Below are positions 26,247 through 34,799 of a stretch of 64,000 nt of DNA, one piece after another. Position 1 is the first letter of the stretch; each line of letters begins with the position of its first letter. The stretch spans positions 1-64,000 of the forward strand of contig NZ_JAGGOZ010000031.1 of the NCBI RefSeq assembly GCF_018614075.1. The letters are read 5' to 3'. A program made the position numbers and the translations under genes. The notes beneath the pieces were generated by a model. It was not told the origin of the DNA. It saw nothing but the letters and a program-made list of their open reading frames with translations, and searched no databases. This DNA is from Streptomyces sp. ISL-94 (lineage in GTDB: Bacteria > Actinomycetota > Actinomycetes > Streptomycetales > Streptomycetaceae).

Positions 26247-27557
26247 CTACTCGGCCGCCGGGGTCGCCGGGGCCGCGGGCGTCAGGGGCGCCGCTCCCGG
26301 CGCCGCGGCCGGTACGGCGGCCACGTGCTCGGCGGCTGCGCGGACGTCGATCTCCCGCCAGAATCCGGCCCGGATGGCGTAGCGGTCGTGCTCGTCGATC
26401 TGGTCGTCCTTGTGCGCGAGCAGCCCGAACCGGGCGGCGTAGCGCAGCAGCTCGCCGTCGATCCGGTGCGGGATGCGCGGGTACATGGTGGCCAGCTTCT
26501 GCAGGTGCACGGTCTCGGGGAGCCGCTCCATCCAGCGCCGGGCGAACACCTGTCCCACCTCGAACGGGTCCCCGCCGACGGTGGTGATGTCCTCCTCGCG
26601 GTCGGCCCAGCGCTGCTCGGCGCTGGTGAGCTGGGCGAGGGTGGGCAGGGAGGCGGTCTCGGCGGGCTCGCCGAGCGGTCCGGCCCGGTCGATCCATCCC
26701 TTGTCGGAGGACCATCGCAGGGCGCTGCCGGCCGGGGGCTGGCCGCCGTTCTGCCCGGCGGAAGGTCCGGCCTGCTGGCCGGGGGCCCGCAGCGCGCCGG
26801 CGAGGTCCTTGGGCGTGGGGACGCTGCGGCCCCCGCCGGCGGCCGGAGCGGGTACGGGGACGCCGTCCCCCTCCTGCTCCCCGTCGCTGGACGCGCCGTT
26901 GCGGGCGGCCTCGGCGAGCGCGGCCTCGGGCAGCGGCGCGGAGAGGATCGCGGCGATGTCCGGGCGCGGCGCGGGCGGCGGGGAGCACAGCCCGGTGAGG
27001 TCCTTGGCGCGGACGGCCCGGGTGATCCAGGCGCGGTCCAGGACGCGGCGCTCGTCGGCTTCGGCGACGAGGTCCTCGGACTGGTTGTAGTCCCCGTCGG
27101 CGGCCTGGACGGCCCACAGGTGGACGGCGACCCCGTGCTCCTTGGCGGACATCAGGCCGGGCAGCAGGTCGCCGTCGCCGGTCACGAGGACCACGTCGGA
27201 GCAGGCGCGGTTGCGGGCCAGCTCGGTGAGTTCCGCGTGCATGGCGGCGTCGACGCCCTTCTGCGCCCAGCGGCCGTCGCTGCGGGTCAGGGCGCCGAGG
27301 CGAACGGTCACGCGGGGCATGACGCGCAGCCGCCGGTGTTCGGGCTGGGGCACCCGGTCGGGTGCGCCGTCGAACCAGTAGATGCGCAGCAGGGGCTGCT
27401 CGGTGTCGGCCTCGGCCCGCTCGCGCAGGCCCTGGATGAGGGCGGCATGGTCGACGGTGATGCGGGAGCGGGAGGGCTCCCCTGCGAGGAGGCTCGCGGC
27501 GGCGCCCAGCAGATAGCCGGCGTCCACCAGGACGACGCAGCGGTCCACGCGTTCCAC
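26247..27557 (-). CDS. NYN-domain (PIN-like nuclease fold) protein
   Basis: 436 residues. The N-terminal domain starts VDRCVVLVDAGYLLGAAAS and keeps the acidic residues expected of NYN/PIN nucleases: Asp in VLVDAGY, KGVDAAMHAELTELA, and DVVLVTGDGDLLPGL. The middle (~220-320) is Pro/Gly-rich and probably disordered; the C-terminal ~110 residues form a conserved domain with a winged-helix-like look (FARRWMERLPETVHLQKLAT). A role in RNA cleavage is inferred from the fold. The start is the GTG giving VERVDRC. Confidence 0.85.
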   Translation of the reverse strand: MERVDRCVVLVDAGYLLGAAASLLAGEPSRSRITVDHAALIQGLRERAEADTEQPLLRIYWFDGAPDRVPQPEHRRLRVMPRVTVRLGALTRSDGRWAQKGVDAAMHAELTELARNRACSDVVLVTGDGDLLPGLMSAKEHGVAVHLWAVQAADGDYNQSEDLVAEADERRVLDRAWITRAVRAKDLTGLCSPPPAPRPDIAAILSAPLPEAALAEAARNGASSDGEQEGDGVPVPAPAAGGGRSVPTPKDLAGALRAPGQQAGPSAGQNGGQPPAGSALRWSSDKGWIDRAGPLGEPAETASLPTLAQLTSAEQRWADREEDITTVGGDPFEVGQVFARRWMERLPETVHLQKLATMYPRIPHRIDGELLRYAARFGLLAHKDDQIDEHDRYAIRAGFWREIDVRAAAEHVAAVPAAAPGAAPLTPAAPATPAAE

Positions 27558-27765
27558 CCTCTTCCCTGGGGATCCTCTGTGTGATGCGGCGGGTCCCCCG
27601 AGTCTGCCCGACCGCAAGGGTGTTGACGGCCGGAACTCGATCATCGGCGTGGCGGATCCTTCGGTTCTACCGGCTACGCGCAGTAATGATCCAAAATGCG
27701 TGGTTTCTGGTGCTGTGTGAGTGTGAAGGCGGTCCTGGCCCCTAGACCCTCACGGAGGCTCCACC

Positions 27766-27930
27766 ATGGCCAAGAACAAGCAGCAGAAGCAGCCGAAGCA
27801 GCAGGCCCGCCAGTCCGGACAGGACGTGTCGCGGAGCTCGTCGGAATCCTCTCCCGAGCACGCCTCGCATGCGCCGAGTCCCATGGATCTGGCCCACAAG
27901 AGCAAGACGAAGCGGTTCGGCCACAACTGA
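27766..27930 (+). CDS. Small hydrophilic conserved protein
   Basis: 54 residues: a Lys/Gln-rich start (MAKNKQQKQPKQQARQ), a Ser-rich middle and a conserved-looking end PMDLAHKSKTKRFGHN. It has no cysteine or hydrophobic segment and is probably disordered. A strong CGGAGG ribosome site seven bases before the ATG and a perfect terminator 20 bp after the stop support a real gene. I recall very similar short proteins in other Streptomyces; function unknown. Confidence 0.75.
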   Translation: MAKNKQQKQPKQQARQSGQDVSRSSSESSPEHASHAPSPMDLAHKSKTKRFGHN

Positions 27931-27949
27931 CCCCACCGCGTCGAGTGAC

Positions 27950-27986
27950 GGAAGGGCCTGCCCGGCGATGCCCGGCAGGCCCTTCC
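27950..27986. terminator. Bidirectional terminator between small gene and dnaE
   Basis: A perfect 13-bp stem, GGAAGGGCCTGCC with GGCAGGCCCTTCC, and an 11-base loop lie between the convergent 27766 gene and dnaE. Confidence 0.8.
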
Positions 27987-28005
27987 GTACGCATCCCTAC
28001 CGGCG

Positions 28006-31000
28006 CTATCCGGCCAGGCAGGACGGGCCGAGCAGCACCTTCAGGTCGCCGAAGAGGGCCGGGTCGGGCTGTACGCGGTGCTTGTCGAGGCGCAGCACGG
28101 TGGTGGTCCGCGGCCCCTGGAGCTTGATGCGCACCTCGGTGTTGCCCTTGTGGTGGCGCAGGATCTCGCCCAACCGGGTGACCATCGGCGGGGTCACCTT
28201 GACGGTCGGGATGGTGAGGACGACGGGTGCGTTCGTCCCGGCGGAGGAGAGGTCGGGGACCATCATCTCCATGGCGACCAGGCGGGGGACGTCCTCGCGC
28301 TTGTCGAGGCGGCCCTTGACGAAGACGACGGTGTCCTCGACCAGCTGGGTGGAGACGAGCTGGTAGGTGGCCGGGAAGAACATGCACTCGATGGAGCCGG
28401 CCAGGTCCTCGACGGTGGCGATGGCCCAGGCGTTGCCCTGCTTGGTCATCTTGCGCTGGAGGCCCGAGATGATGCCGCCGATGGTGACGACGGCGCCGTC
28501 GGAGTGCTCGCCGCCGGTCAGCTGGGAGATGCCGGCGTCCGTCTTGTCGGAGAGCACGTGCTCCAAGCCGAAGAGCGGGTGGTCGGATACGTACAGGCCG
28601 AGCATCTCGCGCTCCTGGGCGAGCAGGTAGGACTTCTCCCACTCGACATCGGAGAACTCCACGTCGAGCCCGAAGCCGGGCTCCTCGCTCGCGCCCTCGT
28701 CGCCCATTCCGCCGAAGAGGTCGAACTGTCCCTCGGCCTCCTTGCGCTTGACGGCGACCACGTTGTCGATCATCGACTCGTGGTGGGCGACCAGGCCCTT
28801 GCGGGTGTGGCCCATCTCGTCGAAGGCCCCGGCCTTGATCAGCGACTCGACGGTCCGCTTGTTGCAGACGACGGCCTCGACCTTGTCCAGGAAGTCGGGG
28901 AAGGAGGAGAACTTCCCCTTGGCCTTCCTGGTCTTGATGATCGACTCGACGACGTTGCTGCCGACGTTGCGCACGGCGGTGAGGCCGAAGAGGATCACGT
29001 CGTCGCCCTGGGCGGCGAAGTTCGGCTCCGACTCGTTCACGTTCGGCGGCAGGACCTTGATGCCCATGCGCCGGCACTCGTTCAGGTAGATCGCGGACTT
29101 GTCCTTGTCGTCCTTGACCGAGGTGAGGAGCCCCGCCATGTACTCGGCCGGGAAGTTCGCCTTGAGGTAGGCGGTCCAGTAGGAGACCAGGCCGTACGCG
29201 GCCGAGTGTGCCTTGTTGAAGGCGTAGCCGGCGAAGGGGACCAGGACGTCCCACAGGGCCTTGATCGCCTGGTCGCTGAAGCCCTTCCTCCTGGCTCCCT
29301 CCTCGAAGATGACGAAGTTCTTCGCCAGCTCCTCGGGCTTCTTCTTGCCCATCACGCGGCGCAGGATGTCGGCCTCGCCGAGCGAGTACCCGGCGATGAT
29401 CTGGGCGGCCTTCTGCACCTGCTCCTGGTAGACGATCAGGCCGTAGGTGACCGCGAGCACCTCTTCGAGGGGCTCCTCCAGCTCCGGGTGGATCGGGGTG
29501 ATCTCCTGCTGCTTGTTCTTGCGCAGGGCGTAGTTCGTGTGCGAGTTCATGCCCATCGGGCCCGGCCGGTACAGGGCCGAGACAGCGGAGATGTCCTCGA
29601 AGTTGTCGGGCTTCATCAGGCGCAGCAGGGAGCGCATGGGCCCGCCGTCGAACTGGAAGACGCCGAGGGTGTCGCCGCGGCCGAGCAGTTCGAAGGTCTT
29701 GGGGTCGTCGAGCGGGAGGGCCAGGAGATCGATGTCGATCCCCTTGTTGGCCTTCACCATCTTGACGGCGTCGTCCATGATCGTGAGGTTGCGCAGGCCG
29801 AGGAAGTCCATCTTCAGCAGGCCGAGCGACTCGCAGCTCGGGTAGTCCCACTGGGTGATGGTGACGCCGTCGGTGTGCCGCACCCAGACGGGTACGTGGT
29901 CGGTGATCGTCTCGCTGGACATGATCACGCCGGCGGCGTGCACGCCCATCTGGCGGACCAGGCCCTCGACGCCCATGGCCGTGTCGATGACCTTCTTCAC
30001 GTCCGGCTCGTTCTCGTACATCCCGCGGATCTCGCCGGCCTCGCCGTAGCGCGGGTGCTTGGGGTCGAGGATGCCGGAGAGCGGGATGCCCTTGCCGAGG
30101 ACGTCGGCGGGCATGGCCTTGGTGAGCCGGTCGCCCATGGCGTACGGGTAGCCCAGGACGCGCGCGGAGTCCTTGATCGCGTTCTTGGCCTTGATCGTGC
30201 CGTAGGTGCCGATCATGGCGACCTTGTCGGCGCCGTACTTCTCGGTCACGTACCGGATCACCTCGACGCGCCGGCGCTCGTCGAAGTCGATGTCGACATC
30301 GGGCATGGAGACGCGCTCGGGGTTCAGGAAGCGCTCGAAGATCAGGCCGTGGGTGAGCGGGTCGAGGTCGGTGATGCCCATGGCGTACGCGACGATCGAG
30401 CCGGCCGCGGAGCCTCGGCCGGGGCCGACCGCGATGCCCTGGTTCTTGGCCCACATGATGAAGTCGGCGACCACGAGGAAGTAGCCCGGGAAGCCCATCG
30501 AGATGATCGTGTCCATCTCGTACTCGGCCTGCTTCATCCGGTCCTCGGGAATGCCCCCGGGGTAGCGGCGGTGCATGCCGCGCATGGTCTCCTCGCGGAA
30601 CCAGGTGACCTCGGTGTAGCCCTCCGGGATGTCGAACTTCGGCATCAGGTTCCGGAACTGGAACATGCCCTCGGTCTCGATCTGGTCCGCGACCAGCTTG
30701 GTGTTGGCGCAGCCCTGCTGCCAGGCGTCCGAGGAGTCGATGGCGTACATCTCGTCCGTGGACTTCAGGTAGTAGCCGGTGCCGTCGAAGCGGAAGCGGT
30801 CCGGGTCCGAGAGGTTCTTGCCGGTCTGGATGCAGAGCAGGGCGTCGTGGGCGACGGCCTCGCTGGCGTACGTGTAGTGCGAGTCGTTCGTGACCAGCGG
30901 CGGGATGCCGAGCTTCTTGCCGATCTCCAGCAGCCCGTCGCGGACCCGGCGCTCGATCTCGATGCCGTGGTCCATCAGCTCCAGGAAGTAGCGGTCCTTG

Positions 31001-31548
31001 CCGAAGATGTCCTGGTACTCGGAGGCGGCCTTGAGGGCCTCGTCGAACTGGCCGAGGCGCAGCCGGGTCTGCAGCTCGCCGGAGGGGCAGCCGGTGGAGG
31101 CGATCAGGCCCTCCGACCACTTGGAGATGGTCTCCTTGTCCATGCGCGGCCACTTCGTGAGCCAGCCCTCGGCGTACGCGTCGGAGGACAGCCGGAAGAG
31201 GTTGTGCAGGCCGGTGGCGTTCGCCGCCCAGATCGTCTTGTGGGTGTAGCCGCCGGAACCGGAGACGTCGTCGCGCTTCTGGTGCGGCTGCCCCCACTGG
31301 ATGCGCCGCTTGTTGCGCCGGGACTCGGGGGCCACGTACGCCTCGATGCCGATGATCGGGGTGATCCCGGCCTTCTGGGCGGTGTGGAAGAAGTCGTAGG
31401 CCCCGTGGAGGTTGCCGTGGTCGGACATGGCGATGTGCGTCATGCCCATCTCGTTGCACGCGTTGAACATGTCCTTCAGCCGCGCGGCACCGTCCAGCAG
31501 CGAGTACTGGGTGTGGACGTGCAGGTGCGTGAACGGCGGTTTGGTCAC
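28006..31548 (-). CDS. dnaE: DNA polymerase III alpha subunit (replicative)
   Basis: 1180 residues, the usual DnaE1 length. The PHP domain starts the protein (THLHVHTQYSLLDG), the palm catalytic aspartates are in PDVDIDFDERRR (417-422) and GPGRGSAAGSIVAYAMG precedes them; the helix-hairpin-helix, OB and C-terminal domains follow. It synthesises the chromosome as the core of the replisome. The GTG start with AGGAG upstream is preferred over 44 extra in-frame codons. It is transcribed divergently from the DUF2252 gene. Confidence 0.97.
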   Translation of the reverse strand: MTKPPFTHLHVHTQYSLLDGAARLKDMFNACNEMGMTHIAMSDHGNLHGAYDFFHTAQKAGITPIIGIEAYVAPESRRNKRRIQWGQPHQKRDDVSGSGGYTHKTIWAANATGLHNLFRLSSDAYAEGWLTKWPRMDKETISKWSEGLIASTGCPSGELQTRLRLGQFDEALKAASEYQDIFGKDRYFLELMDHGIEIERRVRDGLLEIGKKLGIPPLVTNDSHYTYASEAVAHDALLCIQTGKNLSDPDRFRFDGTGYYLKSTDEMYAIDSSDAWQQGCANTKLVADQIETEGMFQFRNLMPKFDIPEGYTEVTWFREETMRGMHRRYPGGIPEDRMKQAEYEMDTIISMGFPGYFLVVADFIMWAKNQGIAVGPGRGSAAGSIVAYAMGITDLDPLTHGLIFERFLNPERVSMPDVDIDFDERRRVEVIRYVTEKYGADKVAMIGTYGTIKAKNAIKDSARVLGYPYAMGDRLTKAMPADVLGKGIPLSGILDPKHPRYGEAGEIRGMYENEPDVKKVIDTAMGVEGLVRQMGVHAAGVIMSSETITDHVPVWVRHTDGVTITQWDYPSCESLGLLKMDFLGLRNLTIMDDAVKMVKANKGIDIDLLALPLDDPKTFELLGRGDTLGVFQFDGGPMRSLLRLMKPDNFEDISAVSALYRPGPMGMNSHTNYALRKNKQQEITPIHPELEEPLEEVLAVTYGLIVYQEQVQKAAQIIAGYSLGEADILRRVMGKKKPEELAKNFVIFEEGARRKGFSDQAIKALWDVLVPFAGYAFNKAHSAAYGLVSYWTAYLKANFPAEYMAGLLTSVKDDKDKSAIYLNECRRMGIKVLPPNVNESEPNFAAQGDDVILFGLTAVRNVGSNVVESIIKTRKAKGKFSSFPDFLDKVEAVVCNKRTVESLIKAGAFDEMGHTRKGLVAHHESMIDNVVAVKRKEAEGQFDLFGGMGDEGASEEPGFGLDVEFSDVEWEKSYLLAQEREMLGLYVSDHPLFGLEHVLSDKTDAGISQLTGGEHSDGAVVTIGGIISGLQRKMTKQGNAWAIATVEDLAGSIECMFFPATYQLVSTQLVEDTVVFVKGRLDKREDVPRLVAMEMMVPDLSSAGTNAPVVLTIPTVKVTPPMVTRLGEILRHHKGNTEVRIKLQGPRTTTVLRLDKHRVQPDPALFGDLKVLLGPSCLAG

Positions 31549-31773
31549 GGTGGGAGTCTCCTGAAGATCACGGTGGCGCGCGGCGCCTCGGTGAGGGGCG
31601 GTGGCCGGGTGACGGGTGGGCGGGGAGAGAGGGGCGGCAGCTACGAATCCTACGTCGGCCGGGTGACAGATCACGGGCACCGACCGGTACGGTCATGCGT
31701 TGCAGAACCAAGGACGACTGTCCGAAAAGCGATCTGTCCCAGATCGGCCCCGCACCACCAGGAGGCATCCGCC

Positions 31774-33108
31774 ATGGCGGTTTCCGAGACGACCGACGAA
31801 CAGCGCGCCGAGCAGATACTCGACGTGTTCGACACCGCTTTCGGTGAGCTGCTCGCCGCCGACCCCGCCGCCTTCCAGGTCAAATTCCGGAAGATGGCGG
31901 CTTCGGCCTTCGCCTTCTACCGGGGCACGGCCTGCCTCTTCTACGCGGACCTGGAGCGCGACCGGCACGGCGGCCCGTACCTGGACGAGCGGACGGGCCG
32001 GGTGTGGATCCACGGCGATCTCCACGCGGAGAACTTCGGCACGTACATGGACTCCAACGGCCGGCTGATCTTCAACGTCAACGACTTCGACGAGGCCTAC
32101 GTCGGCCCCTTCACCTGGGACCTGAAGCGCTTCGCCGCCTCCGTCGCCCTGATCGGCTACACCAAGGCGCTCAGCGACGACCAGATCGGCGAACTGGTCC
32201 GGATCTTCGCCGCCGCCTACCGCGAGCGGATCCACGCCCTGGCCACCGGGGCGAAGACCTGTGACATGCCGGAGCTGTCCTCCTTCACCCTGGACACCGC
32301 CGAGGGCCCGCTGCTGGGCGCCCTGCGCGCGGCCCGCTCCCGCACCCGCTTCTCGCTCCTGGACTCGATGACGGAGATCCGCGAGTTCGAGCGCCGCTTC
32401 GCGCCCGGGCCCGGGACCATCGAGCTGGACGCGGCCACCCGCTACAAGGTGCTGGCCGCCTTCGACGGGTACCTGGAGACCCTGCCCGACGAGTCCCTCG
32501 TCCGGCCCGACTCCTACCGGGTCAAGGACGTCGTGGGCCGCCGGGGCGTCGGCATCGGCTCCGCCGGCCTGCCCTCCTACAACATCCTGCTGGAGGGCCA
32601 CAGCGACGCCCTGGAGAACGACGTCGTGATCTACCTCAAGCAGGCGCAGACCCCGGCGGTCTCCCGGCACATCACCGACCGGGCGGTGCGGGAGTACTTC
32701 CACCACGAGGGGCACCGCACGGTCATCTCCCAGCGCGCCCTCCAGGCCCACGCCGACCCGTGGCTCGGCTGGACCGAGCTGGACGGCGCCGGACAGCTGG
32801 TGGCGGAGGTCTCCCCGTACGCGGTGGACCTGGACTGGTCGGACCTGGACGACCCGGAGGAGATCGCCGCAGTCGTCGCGGACCTGGGCCGGGCCACGGC
32901 GACCATGCACGGGGCGGCGGACGCGGACGAGAGCGGCCAGATGCTGGTCCCCTTCTCCACCGAGCGGGCCATCGACGCGGCGATCGCGGCCGACGAGGAG
33001 GGCTTCGGCAAACTGCTGGTGGACTTCGCCCACGCCTACGGGGCGCGGGCGCGCGCCGACCACCAGATCTTCGTGGACCTCTTCCGCAACGGCCGGCTCA
33101 CGCCGTAG
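31774..33108 (+). CDS. DUF2252 family protein (kinase-like fold)
   Basis: 444 residues. The central motif WIHGDLHAENFGTYMD, followed about 20 residues later by NVNDFDEAYVGPF with TWDLKRFAAS, resembles the catalytic HGDLHxxN and metal DxD elements of aminoglycoside phosphotransferase-like kinases, so a phosphotransferase activity is plausible; the family has no confirmed substrate. A CAGGAGG site precedes the ATG. Divergent from dnaE across 225 bp in which I could not identify a confident promoter. Confidence 0.85.
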   Translation: MAVSETTDEQRAEQILDVFDTAFGELLAADPAAFQVKFRKMAASAFAFYRGTACLFYADLERDRHGGPYLDERTGRVWIHGDLHAENFGTYMDSNGRLIFNVNDFDEAYVGPFTWDLKRFAASVALIGYTKALSDDQIGELVRIFAAAYRERIHALATGAKTCDMPELSSFTLDTAEGPLLGALRAARSRTRFSLLDSMTEIREFERRFAPGPGTIELDAATRYKVLAAFDGYLETLPDESLVRPDSYRVKDVVGRRGVGIGSAGLPSYNILLEGHSDALENDVVIYLKQAQTPAVSRHITDRAVREYFHHEGHRTVISQRALQAHADPWLGWTELDGAGQLVAEVSPYAVDLDWSDLDDPEEIAAVVADLGRATATMHGAADADESGQMLVPFSTERAIDAAIAADEEGFGKLLVDFAHAYGARARADHQIFVDLFRNGRLTP

Positions 33109-33157
33109 TCGAGCCCGGGGGCCTTCCTTCACAGGCAGTCGTGGCACACTCGCGGCG

Positions 33158-33847
33158 ATGGACATATCAGGGGTGCGACTTCGGGGGCTGCGGGCCGCGC
33201 TGTTCAGCGCGCTCGTCGTGCTGCTCTCGACCGGATCGCACGTCCTGATGTCGCACGTGCCGCTGCCGCCCGCGCTGGTGGGCGGGGCCTTCGCGGCCGT
33301 GTTCGCCCTCTCCTACGCGCTGGCGGTCCGGGAGCGGGGTTTCGGCCCCATCGCCGGGCTGCTCGTGCCGCTGGAGCTGGCCGCCGACACCGTCTTCACC
33401 GCCGGGCAGCACGTCTGCTACGGCCCGGCGGGCGGCCCGGTCTCGGGTCCGCTGCGCGCGATGGGCCTGGACGCGCTGTGCGGCGGCGCTCCGGTGGGCG
33501 GGCCGCTGACCGAGGTGTCCGGGCCGGCCGCCGATCCGGCCGCGCTGCTCGCCTCGCCCGGGCCGTGGGCGCCCTGGCTGCTGCTCGCCGCCCACGTCGG
33601 CATCGGGCTGGTCGCCGCCGCGTGGCTGGGCTACGGCGAGCGGGCGCTGGGCCAGGTGCTGCGGGCGGTGGCCGCCTTCGCCTTCCGGCCGCTGCGGCTG
33701 GCCGTGGCCGCGGTGGCCGCGGCAGCGGGGCCGGTGCGGCGGGTGCCGCGGCCGGCTCTGCCGGGCACGGGGGCCCGTACGCGATTCCCCGCGCACTCCG
33801 TGGGACGGCGGGGACCTCCCGTGCTCGGCGCGCTCGCCCGCGCCTGA
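33158..33847 (+). CDS. Integral membrane protein, function unknown
   Basis: 229 residues. Hydrophobic segments at about 12-30, 38-55, 62-80 and 130-150 suggest four helices, with an extracytoplasmic loop holding two cysteines (HVCYGPAGG, ALCGGAPVGG) and an Arg/Pro-rich cytoplasmic tail. No family is recognised. It lies 51 bp before the second DsbA-like gene and may share its transcript; the paired loop cysteines would suit a redox partner, but this is speculation. Confidence 0.7.
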   Translation: MDISGVRLRGLRAALFSALVVLLSTGSHVLMSHVPLPPALVGGAFAAVFALSYALAVRERGFGPIAGLLVPLELAADTVFTAGQHVCYGPAGGPVSGPLRAMGLDALCGGAPVGGPLTEVSGPAADPAALLASPGPWAPWLLLAAHVGIGLVAAAWLGYGERALGQVLRAVAAFAFRPLRLAVAAVAAAAGPVRRVPRPALPGTGARTRFPAHSVGRRGPPVLGALARA

Positions 33848-33898
33848 CGCACGTACGGCAGTCCCCCTTCCCCTCCTCCCCATCCCACGGAGATCACC

Positions 33899-34693
33899 AT
33901 GAGTGCACGCAACAGCCAGCAGAACAAGGCGGCAGCCCGCGAGAAGCTGCGCATCGAGCGCGAGAAGCAGGCCAAGAAGGACAAGGCACGCCGCCAGCTG
34001 ATCGTGGGCGGCGCCGTCGTCGCCGTCCTCGCACTGGCCGGCGTCGTCGGCTACGCGGTCGTCCAGGCCAACCAGCCCGGCTACTGGGAGAAGGCCGCCA
34101 AGGCCGAGCTGGTCAAGCCGAAGAACACCGAGGGCGAGGACGGCCTCACCGTCGTCATCGGCAAGGCCGAGGCGAAGAAGACCCTGGAGCTCTACGAGGA
34201 CTCGCGCTGCCCCGCCTGCGCCCAGTTCGAGCAGGCGGCGGGCGAGCAGGTCAAGAAGGACGTGGACGCGGGCAAGTACAAGCTCCAATACTTCGGTGCC
34301 ACCTTCATCGACAACATGTCCAAGGGCGAGGGCTCGAAGAACGCGCTGAGCGCGCTCGGCGCGGCCCTCAACGTCAGCCCGCAGGCCTTCCTCGACTACA
34401 AGGCCGCGCTGTACTCCAAGGAGCTGCACCCCGAGGAGACCGTCGACAGCTTCGCCAAGGACGACTACCTGCTGAAGGTCGCGGACACGGTCCCGGCGCT
34501 CAAGGGCAATGCCGAGTTCAAGAAGGCCGTCGAGGACGGCACCTACGACCGGTGGGCGCTGGACATGTCCAAGGCCTTCAACAAGTCCGGTGTGACGGGC
34601 ACGCCGACGCTGAAGATGGACGGCAAGAAGATCGACACCCCGCAGACGGCGGAGCAGTTCACGGCGGCGATCGACAAGGCACTCGCCGGCTGA
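33899..34693 (+). CDS. Membrane-anchored DsbA-like thioredoxin-domain protein (second copy)
   Basis: 264 residues. A basic N-terminus (AAAREKLRIEREKQAKKDKARR), one hydrophobic helix (LIVGGAVVAVLALAGVVGYAVV) and an extracellular DsbA fold with EDSRCPACAQFEQAA and the cis-Pro region VTGTPTLKMDGKK. It shares domain layout and N-terminal character with the protein at 5.8-6.7 kb but lacks that protein's long disordered tail. Probable extracytoplasmic disulfide oxidase or isomerase. Confidence 0.88.
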   Translation: MSARNSQQNKAAAREKLRIEREKQAKKDKARRQLIVGGAVVAVLALAGVVGYAVVQANQPGYWEKAAKAELVKPKNTEGEDGLTVVIGKAEAKKTLELYEDSRCPACAQFEQAAGEQVKKDVDAGKYKLQYFGATFIDNMSKGEGSKNALSALGAALNVSPQAFLDYKAALYSKELHPEETVDSFAKDDYLLKVADTVPALKGNAEFKKAVEDGTYDRWALDMSKAFNKSGVTGTPTLKMDGKKIDTPQTAEQFTAAIDKALAG

Positions 34694-34713
34694 TTCCAGC
34701 CATGTGCCGTCGA

Positions 34714-34746
34714 CAGGCGGGCGAACTCCCGGAGTTCGCCCGCCTG
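34714..34746 (+). terminator. Hairpin terminator after the second DsbA-like gene
   Basis: A perfect 15-bp stem (CAGGCGGGCGAACTC with GAGTTCGCCCGCCTG) and a 3-base loop starts 20 bp after the stop codon. Confidence 0.85.
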
Positions 34747-34785
34747 TTGCGTTCCGAGGGATGTACCAACGGTCATACCCGCCAG

Positions 34786-34791
34786 TAATAT
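34786..34791 (+). promoter_or_regulatory. Likely -10 element of phoD
   Basis: TAATAT ends eight bases before the phoD GTG; there is no ribosome site, so the mRNA may be leaderless. No convincing -35 box or GTTCACC-type PHO box repeats are visible. Confidence 0.4.
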
Positions 34792-34799
34792 GATCATCC

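Noticed and set aside
28078..31773. Very long + strand open frame across dnaE continuing into the DUF2252 gene
   Set aside because: It is antisense to dnaE, made possible by GC-rich third positions; the translation has no family features before the DUF2252 ATG at 31774.
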